Assembly (NCBI GenBank): GCA_022393335.1
Contig: JAJEKB010018244.1
Span: 35,845-99,844, forward strand
Length of the DNA: 64,000 nt
Reading direction: 5' to 3'
Source: Macrotrachela quadricornifera
Lineage: Eukaryota; Rotifera; Eurotatoria; Philodinida; Philodinidae
Shown piece by piece: positions 34,037 to 44,098 of this stretch; position 1 is the first letter of the stretch, and each line of letters starts with the position of its first letter. The translations under genes and the position numbers were made by a program. The notes under the pieces were generated by a model. The model was not told the DNA's origin, did not search any database, and saw nothing but the letters and a program-made list of their open reading frames with translations.

Positions 34037-35338
34037 ATGGCTCCAACCTATAAATATAATGAATGTATCAATCAAAAAAAAATTGCTGGTATGACATTAA
34101 TATGGTTAGATAAAAATATTAGTCTAACAGCTGATAATTACTATTCAATGAATAAATTGTGCGATTTAATTCATAATATTCGTACATTTACACAAATTGA
34201 TACATTTCTTCAACATTTATGTAGTGAAGTAAATGAACAAATAATATTAATTGTATCTGGTTATTATGGTTCACAAATTATTTCAACAATTCATCCTTAT
34301 TCTCGTATTGATTCAATTTATATTTTTTGTCAAAATATAGCAAAACATGAAATATGGGCTAGACGTTATAAGAAAATTCAAGGAGTTTTTAATGATATTG
34401 ATTTACTTTGTCTTCATTTAAAAACAATAAAATTATTTCGACCATATTATCATTATAAATCTCTTAAAAAGAAATCTAAATCAAATCAATCAAGTCCTTT
34501 TACATTTATTGAACAATTAATTGATTCAGATTATTCATATGAAGAAGTTAAAGATGAATTTATGTCTTATTATACAGAAAATCTAGCTCTAACAGAATTG
34601 GGTATGACTAGTGAAGATTGTTGTAATAATAAAGATGAAGATATTGATTCAATTTTAATATATTTTTCTTCTGATGATAATAGTGGAAAAGTTGATTTAG
34701 TTAATTCTGTTGAACATAGTAATACAGTTACTCCATATGTTAATGAAGTTAATCAAAAATATGTTGATAACGGTAAATTTTTAATAAAAAAAAAAATTTG
34801 ATTAAATTTTTATAGAATTCTTTTAATAAAAATAGGTGTTTGGCCTCATCTTTGGTGGATTATAAAAAATGAAAATAATTTATCAAAAATGATTGCATTA
34901 AATAAAATTCGTCATTTAATTTTAAATATAAATATTCTTGAAAATATTGATATTTATTTAAAATTATTAAATAATTATTTAAATGGTGAACATTTTATTG
35001 TTATATGTGATTTAGATAATCTTGAAGAATATCTTCCATTAATATGTCGACAAGAAAATGTTCGTCGAGTTTATTTACATATATCATTAAATTATCTTGA
35101 AAAATATAAAACAATAATACAACGTTTTTCAAAAATAATATCAATTCTTCAATATTCAGATACACTTGTTCATATTATTTTGCAAGATTTTACTTTCTAT
35201 TTAATTGAACTTGCTAGATATTATCAAAAGGAAAAGAAAAAAAATTTTGCTAAAATTCGATATGAATATGCTCTTCATTTACAATCAAATATTCAAATGT
35301 TTATTAAAGAAAAGCTTCAATTATTTGATAAACATTAA
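34037..35338 (+). CDS. protein with domain typical of bdelloid ADP-ribosyltransferases; no catalytic domain
   Basis: Two exons, 34037-34772 and 34836-35338, separated by a 63-bp GT-AG intron (phase 1), giving 412 residues. Residues about 18-125 read MTLIWLDKNI.., IILIVSGYYGSQII, IHPYSRIDSIYIFC and YKKIQGVFNDI. I recognise this alpha/beta region as the one that precedes ADP-ribosyltransferase or TPR modules in many bdelloid proteins. A weaker second copy may start at about 247 (WPHLWWII, HFIVICDLDNLEEYLP, VRRVYLHISLNYLEKY). The C-terminus is a charged helix. No R-S-EXE ADP-ribosyltransferase motif and no TPR are present, so the product may be a truncated or regulatory relative. The next gene starts 130 bp downstream in the same direction, close enough that a longer transcript is possible. 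Confidence 0.75.
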
Positions 35339-35468
35339 TTTTATACTTAGTTTTATTGTAAAAAGTTTTTCTCGTATATAATTATATACATATATATTAT
35401 AAAAAAAATTAATATATTTTCTTTTTTTCAGTTTCAGATTATTATTTGAAAAAAATTTGGTGTGAAGA

Positions 35469-38400
35469 ATGGAAAACACCATTTGTAAAAGGTGTTTTTC
35501 ATCTGACTGTATTCAATTGCCATGCGGTCATATAGGATGTCGTTCATGTTTATCACGTTTAAATGAGTAAATATTTAAAGATAATTTTTTTTTGAAATAA
35601 TTGTTTTTTATTTATTTAAAAGAAATATTCAATGTTTGTGTCATGATTTATTTTCAACTCCTAATGTAAGTAAAGAAAAATTTTTTTTGAAATAATTTGT
35701 TCTTCAATTTGAATTGATTGAGAAAATTTCTATCTAGTTTCTTGTTGATATACTTTTTAAGATAAGTTTATTTTTTCAAAATTTATCTCTACCTCGTTTA
35801 ACTATGATTTCTTCTAGATCCGTACTGAATTTGCATTTAGCTTCAAATTAGAATAGAACTATATGAGAAATGACAACAAAAAATAACTTTCTATTGATCT
35901 TTTTTTTTCCTGAATGTAACTAACAAATAACTAAAATCTCGATCGTTTATTTGATCACACTCATAAAAAGTGCTAAATATTAGCGGAATAAAAAAACCTT
36001 GAATTTGGATCTAGATCCAAAAAAAACATGAATATGCAGCTCTCTCTCATGTATAATCTGTTGATTCGTTTAATTATTTCGATGTTCTCATTTGAAATTT
36101 TCCAATGAGTCTTAATCACTAACGCATGTTGGCCATACATACGTGTAAAAATGGCTATGTACCACCCCATGTCGATGATTCTGAGCGCCGTTTCATGCCT
36201 AAAACGCGCCGTTTTTTTTGACGTTTTGCACCAGGTAGTAGTAGCTTTCATTTCGTCGACTCTATCATGATTATTCAGGACAAGCATTACGATGCTCATA
36301 TATGATCGTATACGACGAAATCCGACAATGTACGATCACAATATACTATCATATTTACAATTCTCTACTGTGGTGCCCATACCATAAAAATCGAGGAAAC
36401 ATCGACGACTAATCGTCAATTTTGGGGATAACATTGCAATTCTAAGTAAAAATATAATTATTTTATTTAAAGTAACTTACCATCCATATCGGTATTGGAC
36501 CAACCTAAATAAAAAAATAATCATTTTATTTAAAATCACTTACCATTTATATTGGTATTGAATCAGCCTAAATTAACAAATAATCATTTTATCTAAAACA
36601 ACTTACCACTTGTATTGGTGTTGGACTAATCTAATTAAAAAAAACCGTTGTATTTAAAATAATTACTTTTTTAAAACTAATCGTTATATTTAAAATAAAT
36701 TACCATCCATATATATATATGGACTAAAAAATCATTTTTTTTTGACAGAAGGCAACAGATTCTAATCTATCGGCGGAATACGGTTTGATAACAGTAACCC
36801 TTACGGCTGTCGTTTCAGATGAGACGGAAACGACTGTAGTTTTTCGTCGTTTTTTACAGTTTAAGGCCGTTTACGATGGCGTATTCTTCTACCTGGGATG
36901 TCATTCATTGATAAGAACGGTCTCTTCTCTTTTATCTATCAATTTATATTCTTCTCGCTTGCTCCACTAGAAGAATCAGTAGTGTAGAACTCGTTAACTC
37001 GGTTCGAGTATTAAAATTTTACTCGATTTTTAAACTTTTAATACTCGAGCACTCGAGTTTTCAACTATTCGACTAGTAAAAGTTTTAATACTCGAGTATT
37101 CGAGTTTTCAACTATTACTATATGATAGATTAAGGATGTTGCTACAGAATGCTGCCTGCAAGATGCTGTCCACAGGATGCTGTCCACAAGATACTGTCTA
37201 CAGGACGCTGTCCACAGGATGCCGCCTGTAGGATGATGACCGTAGCATGCTGCTCATAGCATTTGGTCGCAGCCTACAGGTACCGGTTCTTTGACACCCT
37301 CACTCACATCCTCATTCCCATCCACACCCCGGACACTCACCCTCACCCACACTAGGGTCCAGCGGGACCGGATTTTTTTGTCCCGATCCCGATCTTGTCC
37401 CGCTTTAACGAAACCCGTTCCGATCCCAGTCCCGACAAAATATTTTTTCGGGATTTTCAATGCCGTGAGCATTTTCTGTGAATACGACTCATCCAGATTT
37501 TTAAGCCATTAAAGTATTTCCTCGGGATTCCTAGTCCCAATCCCGTTTTTTAACAAGGATACCCGTCCCGTCGGGACAAAAGTCGGGTTTTTGATCCCGG
37601 TCCCGACGGGATCAGGTTCGGGAAAAAATTAGGGATCGGGATAGTCCCGCCGGACCCTAACCCACACCCATACCCTCACGCCCTCACCCTCAGCATTATG
37701 TGTATTACTTCTAGCATTCAGCAGAAAGCATCTTGTAGTTAGCGCCCTTAATCTTTCGTGTATCAATAGTTGAAAACTCGAGTGCTCGAGTATTAAAAGT
37801 TTAAAATTCGAGTAAAATTTTAATACTCGAACCGAGTTAACGAGTTCTACACTACTGCTGGCAGTTAACCGCGGTTTTACCGATCCGGTTACCGGCTTCC
37901 AAAACCGCGGCATATTGCTGGCTTTTTTTCGATAAACTGAAGTTAACCGATGCTAGTATGTGCAATTAGACAATACCGTTTGTCTCTATTTTTTGAATGT
38001 TTGTATGGCAAAGTTTAACAGATATTTTTGGATTCATATGATTTTTATTTCACCCAAAATAAAAATAAAAGCAAATGTAAAAACACAAAAAAATAAACAA
38101 AAAATAGTGAGAATAAATTCAGAAAAACAAATTTAAAAAAATTAGTATAAAATTTGGTATAAAAATTAATACAATCAATAAAAATAAATAAATCTAAAAA
38201 TAATAAATATCAAAAGAATGAATCTGAAAGGGGATAGAATTAAAAAAAATATAATAAATTTTCAAACAATTAATGTAAAAAAAAGAATATTAAAAACTTA
38301 AATATAAACAAAAAAAAATGCTTACTTGAACTTTGTCGTCGTTAAGGCGTATTTATGTCTTTGAGCAAGTAAACATATAGAATAAATAATACAGCACATG

Positions 38401-41004
38401 TATATGTATATATATCTTTTTTTCCGGTTCTGTATAGCCATTCTCTTTCTATTATATATAGTTCATCAGAATATTATCGGTGAACACCGGTTTACTGCCG
38501 GTTTCTTTCGGTAAACCGCGGTTTTGCCGGTTCGACCGGTTTACCGCTAAAAGTGACCCGGTATTCATGACAGGGGATTGTTTTTATTTTAAACAATTTA
38601 AGATTGAAATAATTTATTAGGATGGTCTTGGTCCAATTCCTCGTTATCAATCATGTAATGATTGTGGTGAACATTTTCCAAATGCTCAATTTGAAACGCA
38701 TAAAAAGAAAAAATCGTGTCCTTTAATGGAATATGGTTGTAACGAACAGGTATTTTTATTGTAATTTTCTAGTAAAAGATTTTCTCTATAACTAAGATTG
38801 ATTCATGTTCAATAAAAAAACATCAATCCGGCGAAAATCATATTCAAGCTTTAAAATCTTGTTTCAATGCTTGTTTAAAATCATCAAGAAAAGCTAATAT
38901 AATTGAACATCTAACCCAATATTGTTCTCAAAATATTAATGGATCAATTGGAAATAGAGAAAATAATGATTTTGAATCTATTGATGAAAAATTATGTATG
39001 TTAGATATAGTTTTATTAACACATTTACGATGATATGATTCTCTTTAAAAAATGGCTTTGACAGATTCGCTTTTGTGTAGATTCCCCTTCCGATAAACAC
39101 ACTTATTGATTTTTTTAGTATATACCGTCAGTTGTTTTGCGTTTTCATTGTTTACCTTATTGCACTGATGATCCTTTTTCACACGAAACAGAATGATTGC
39201 TCAAATTTGTTTTTCTCTCTCTTATGTGCTGTACAGTACAAACAAAATACCTAAAATGTAGTTTCGATTTTTTTTCTTTGTTATTCTTTTTGCTGCGTTA
39301 TCTTTGACTGTTTTTTCTCGAGTTTATAAAAACGAATGAGATTCTATGATAAATTATGTTAGAATATGAATCATTTGTATCTTTTTCTTTCTTTTCTATG
39401 ACCTTATAGATAATGAATACAATATACACACATCATTTCTTTCCTTAAGGGTGAGACTATTTTCTAAACGTTTTCTCTTTTAATATCTGGAATTGTAGTA
39501 GTTAATAATTATTCAATACATATGAAAAAAAATTATGCTACAAGCGGCGTGTCTATTCTGCAATTTTGTGAAAGTCTTGTGTGTTTTTTACTCCCTGGCA
39601 TACTATTTAAAAAATTGAAATCTGGTTAGAGAAAACAATCAGCAAGTTGTTCAAAGCGCAAACTCGCTGACCACAAACTCAAAGAGACAGAAGGATCTGT
39701 TTGCGATATACGAAGTCCTTGTGCTGAATGCTATAAAAAAAGTTAGTCAACAATGATCAAGAGGGGCAAGTACAACAGCAACGAAGAGAATAAAAACTTT
39801 TTGTGCTGGTTTTGATAAATACTTAGAGTTAACCAAAAGTTCTAAGAACGGTGAAATAACCTTGCTTCGAATAAATTAGAGTTAACTTACTGATAAACGA
39901 CTACATACCCATTCTCACATTCGTATTCAATCATGATAGATTATTGAATATTGTGGTTCTCGGTATTGGTCGAAAACATTTTGTTATTTGCCTTATAAAT
40001 ATTTCGTGAGCCACTGGTGAATCATATTGCCGTAAATATGTTAATTATTTATTTCTTGATTTATTTAGTAATTGATTTTGATGCTACGAGAATAACAGAA
40101 GATATAATAAATAGTGATAATTCAAATTTAACAAATGAAGAAAACCAACATTTGTTGGAAAAATTCTTAATTGATAGTAAACAAACTGAAAGTTATATTG
40201 AATCAAAAATAAATCAATTAAATGAAGAACAAACAACAATATCAACTATAGAAAATCAATTAAAAGTAAAATAAAATATTTTCTATTAAATATTTAATTT
40301 ATATTTTGTTTTATTTTTAGATTTGTCATAAATGTAAAAAAGAAAATAATTTATCATTATTATGTATTTGTCAAAAATGTGATGATAATTTACATGAAAA
40401 ATTAGATAAATTAGTTTTAGAAAATAAACAAGAAAAAGAAAATTATAAAACACTTGTAGAACTTTTAAAGTTTAATAATAATTTACATCAAACTCAATTA
40501 TTAAATATTCCAGATTCAAAAAATGGTCTTCTTATTTGGAAAATAGAGAATATTTCAGAAAGAATTAATAAATTCCAGCGACCATCATGTTCTAATTTTA
40601 TTGATTCACCAAGATTTTTAAGTTTAACAGGTAAACATCCATTAAATGTTCGATTATATTTATATGGTGATGCATCTAATGATCGAAAATATATATCAAT
40701 TCATATTATACTTAATCAAGGTGAATATAATGATCTTTCTATTCCATTAACTTGTTGTCTTGTTGATCAAACTGATAATTATCAACATATTATTAAACGA
40801 ATAAATATTAATCTTAATAAAACAACAGTTGGAGAAATTCCTTGTTTTCCAAAATTTATTGACACAATTGATGTACATAGAGAATATAGTCCATTTGTTA
40901 AAAATGATGTTCTTTATTTAATTGTTAAATTACATGAAAATGAATCAGAGCAATATATTAATTATCCATCAGCTGTACAAAATGCATTACAATCAAGTAA
41001 CTGA
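35469..41004 (+). CDS. RING / TRAF-type zinc finger / MATH protein (TRAF-like E3 ligase)
   Basis: Six exons join in frame: 35469-35566, 35623-35665, 38621-38749, 38797-38995, 40069-40265, 40321-41004, giving 449 residues. The RING finger is residues 6-40 (C6, C9, C19, H21, C24, C27, then C37-x-C39-H40). A TRAF-type C2HC zinc finger follows: C59, C62, H74, C80, with more Cys/His in exon 4. Exon 5 is helical and charged. Exon 6 starts with another Cys cluster (CHKC..CICQKC), then a coiled stretch, then a MATH/TRAF-C domain at about 290-430 (GLLIWKIENI, PLNVRLYLYGD, VLYLIVKL). The order RING, TRAF zinc finger, coil, MATH is that of TRAF adaptor and ubiquitin ligases acting in the cytosol at receptors. 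Intron 2 is 2,955 bp and carries nested transposons; intron 4 is 1,073 bp. Splicing across the large introns is inferred from phase and family order. Confidence 0.8.
36440..36724. repeat. 63-bp tandem repeat bearing splice-like signals (minus strand)
   Basis: Three good copies (blocks at 36481, 36544 and 36607, spaced exactly 63 bp) and one degenerate copy near 36704. Read on the minus strand, each holds a TTTATTTAG or TTAATTAG acceptor-like end, a 24-nt block (36504-36481, 36567-36544, 36630-36607), and GTAAGT or GTAAGTT directly after. The array lies in intron 2 of the TRAF-like gene. Confidence 0.75.
37135..37262. repeat. about 15-bp tandem minisatellite (CAGGATGCTGTCCA)
   Basis: About eight imperfect units of AGGATGCTGTCCAC and variants in a row, inside the inverted-repeat element. 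Confidence 0.75.
37353..37659. mobile_element. hAT-type MITE, 307 bp, 8-bp target duplication
   Basis: Ends TAGGGTCCAGCGGGAC and, inverted, TAGGGTCCGGCGGGAC, flanked by ACCCACAC on both sides (37345-37352 and 37660-37667). The interior repeats CCCGATCCCG/GGGATCGGG. ORFs on either strand here are by-products of this composition. It is nested in the element at 36975-37857. Confidence 0.88.
37860..38578. mobile_element. further MITE-like remnants (CCGGTTTACCG-rich)
   Basis: AACCGCGGTTTTACCG at 37867 and GGTAAACCGCGGTTTTGCCG at 38513 frame an AT-rich core. The right end TAAAAGTGACCCGGTATTCA (38548) recurs at 51636 as TAAAAGTGATCCGGTATTCG. A repeat family is therefore present twice in the window; full boundaries are unresolved. 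Confidence 0.5.
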
Positions 41005-42649
41005 AAGTAACTTTCTTATAAAAAAACAATTAATTTTATACACTAATCTAGTAATATTAATCATGTTCATGTGTAAATTTAGTTATATCTTTAATGAAAT
41101 TATTGGAATATTACATTTTAGAATTATCATCTTTCAAATAATATATATAAAGATTTAAAATGAAATATATTTTTATTTAATATGATATTTGTGAATACGA
41201 ACTACTATTGATTACTTTGATTGCTGCAATAGTTTGTTTCGTTTCGTGATCAATATCTTTCAATAAAGTCAATTAATGACAGTAACGAAAGTATTTGTTA
41301 AGAATCCAGTGAAAAAGTCGTTTAAGAAAGAACACTCACTACAACAGCTTGTTAAGATGCTGCAATGACTGTACTGAATTCAAAACTAGAGAAAATAAAC
41401 TTCAAAGATTATATAAGAAATATCAATGTTAACGTTTTCGACAAACTTTCAATAGTTTCTGTAGTCATACTTAGTGGAATATTAATTTAGTTTTTATATT
41501 AATATTATTGAAGACAAGTTCTGAAAGTAGAATAATAAATAAATTAAATGTTCAGTATTTTGTACAAAATTCTCAGTAAATAAATCAAAATATCAGTAGA
41601 AAATTTAGTGTTTGATAACGTTCATGTCTGTTTAATAAATTAGTAATTTGTGGATGCAAGATGGAGTTTGGCTGCAGCTCAAAGATGTAGAATTCGATTA
41701 TTAAATTTTGCAAAAATTGCTCAAAGTATTACACAAGTAACGCTCATCGTAGTGACTCGCTTGACCCTCGACTGAATCCTATCTAATCATCATATATTAC
41801 TTCTTCTTGAATTCTGTTTTGAGATCTATCGCTGAACAAACACCCGTATATAAAAGAACTTTATAATACTGTCATAAACGACCATTGTGTTAAAAGAGCG
41901 GACTTCCGAATTCCTTTTTTAATTTTCTAAAGTGGCACATAAGGAATAGTTCACAGTCAGTCGTTAGCGGCCCTACGGTCCGCCACTACAGACTGCTAGG
42001 CAGTGCGTATAATGCGGGTAAAATTTCGTAGCGCGTCGTTCTCTCTTTTACCATTTTCGTAGCAGTACCGAAGAAACATGTGTAAAATATCACTTATATT
42101 TGGCATGCTGGCTGTTTCAGTAAAATAAAGCATTTTGGAATTTTGAAAGGTGTCTCTCCCGCCTCATGTACCTCGGCTCGCGCTACCATTTGTTTCAAGC
42201 ACGCGAGATCGTTTCGAGCAAAAAACAGTTTTCGAAGTTATGCATGTTTCTTTGACTTTATGAAAACAAACACTCGAACGCATTTAATCTTTTTCATATG
42301 ACCCGCCCTTCAGTCGAGCGCAAAACGTAAGAACATTCTTCGATTTTAAACTGCTCAGATCGGGATCAATTATTTTAATAGAATGTTCATCACATCCTGA
42401 ACAAACAACAAAGTTAGAACATTAGTGTAACAAATTTGAGATGACAGATGACGTCAACTATATAACCTGTGTGTACTTGACGATCTAACAGTTTAATATG
42501 AACAAAACAGTTTTTCTATACTAAAAAAAAGTGGCGACATATGATGTCAACCGTTCTCAAAGAGTTAAATCATAAATCCTTCAAGGGAACTGACTACTGC
42601 GATAAACACTCATTGAGCAATTTGGATTACTTAACAACAGCAACAAATC
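41005..42649. other. intergenic, no gene recognised
   Basis: The first 900 bp are AT-rich. From about 41920 to 42310 GC rises and includes TTTTTCATATGACCCGCCCT-TCAGTCGAG (42293), a module also found at 43199 and 43718. This is probably transposon-derived. Confidence 0.45.
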
Positions 42650-43040
42650 CTGTCGATCAACCACAATCGTGAAATTATCATTTCGTGAGAAAACACCTAT
42701 TTTTGATGAAAAATACCAAACCTCACCAATTCCTAACGTCATTGAACAATGCAGATACCACAATAATGAGTAATGTTGCTAATTACACACCGCGGTGAAA
42801 TCATCAATTTGTGAAAAAACACTTTTTTGAAGAACAGTACTAAACCTCACCAATTCCTAACATCTATTGATCAATGCCGATACCACCACCATAAGCAATA
42901 CTGTTCATCACCCACCACGGCGAAATCATCAATTCGTAGAGAAACATCTTTTCTTGAAAAAAAATACTGAACCTCACCAATTCCTAACATCACTTGATCA
43001 ATGCTGATACCACAATAATAAACAACGCTGTTGATCAAGT
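42650..43040. repeat. about 125-bp tandem repeat, about 3 copies
   Basis: CCTCACCAATTCCTAAC recurs at about 42721, 42847 and 42972, with the surrounding AATCATCAATTCGTG and GATCAATGC..GATACCAC conserved in each unit. Confidence 0.85.
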
Positions 43041-43197
43041 ATCATACCTGTCCCAAAAACTTTTGGTCAAACGTTTATTTTTCGTTAACCTATAAAGCTT
43101 TTTTAGGACTCTGTTCTTTTGATCTCGATATTCTTTTGACCCTGACACAAACATACATACACACATACACACACGAACTATTTTTTTTTCATATTTA

Positions 43198-43752
43198 TTT
43201 TTTCATATGACCCTCCTTTCAGTCGAGGGAATATATATGATAACCTTAAGTTGGCCCGAACAACCCCATGTTGCACGTGGACAATAGTGGCAATATCGAC
43301 GGCCCAATGCGCCATTATTCCGGACACTCCCCATTACCTTGTTTCTTCACTATTGTCTTGCTCCAACATCATGGTGTTCGAGGCGCATTATAGCATATCT
43401 ATGATAACCTTAAATCGGCCCGAACAATCCCATGTTTCATGTGGACCATAGTGGCAATATCGACGACCGAATGCGCCATTATTCCGGACACTCCCCACTC
43501 CCGTGTTTCTTCACTTTTGTATTGACACAACATCATGGTGTGCGTGGCAAATTATAGCACTTAGGATATCTCTATAGTATAGCAGTTGAGAACCCAAGGC
43601 TACCGCTGTAGTATAGCTGTTGAGGCCCTAAAGGTACATGCTTAGTGGAAGGATCAGGCTTTCTAGTGAGATGTTTTTTAGACCCTGACACAAACAAACG
43701 AACGAACAAACTTTTTTTTCATATGACTCTCTCTACAGTCGAGGGAATAAAG
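43198..43752. repeat. two 163-bp tandem units flanked by CATATGACYCT..CAGTCGAGGGAATA modules
   Basis: The unit TGATAACCTTAA..GGCCCGAACAA..CAATATCGACG..GCGCCATTATTCCGG occurs at about 43239-43400 and about 43402-43563. The flanking modules at 43198 and 43718, and the phrase GACCCTGACACAAACA at 43138 and 43681, suggest one duplicated mobile sequence. No coding capacity. Confidence 0.75.
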
Positions 43753-44098
43753 AATATTAACGTATGCAATTTCTTCATTGATAATGCAGTCATTCATATT
43801 ACTCACCATAAAGTTGTTATAACTCAATAAACTACGCTAATCAAGATCTGAAATTTATAATGTAACAAGATATCGGAAATTTTCATTTTCACTAAATTTA
43901 TTTTCTTCTGTTAGCTAAATAAATTTTATATTTAATTTTTTGTTAAATTAAATCTATTATTTCATTTAATACAAGAAAAGATTATCTTTCATGATAGACA
44001 GTTTTTACTAAAAATCATTATTATGATACCAACACAAATATATATTTGTAAAAAAATTTTTTTTCCATTTGATTATTTCAATAAAATTTTAAATAAAA
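43753..44098. other. 3' flank of the stalked membrane protein gene
   Basis: AT-rich, no gene seen. Confidence 0.5.

Larger units (their letters stand above)
36975..37857. mobile_element. inverted-repeat element with ends CAGTAGTGTAGAACTCG
   Basis: The left end CAGTAGTGTAGAACTCGTTA is repeated inverted at 37857, and the arms match for about 90 bp (rich in TTCGAGTATTAAAA and CTCGAG). CAGTA..TACTG-type ends suggest a hAT-related MITE. No target duplication was seen. It encloses a GC-rich 15-bp tandem array and a second MITE, and is itself in the 2.95-kb intron of the TRAF-like gene. Confidence 0.7.

Noticed and set aside
37254..37913. ORFs of 72-94 residues on both strands
   Set aside because: They lie wholly within MITE termini and GGGATC-rich repeats; no codon bias or motif.
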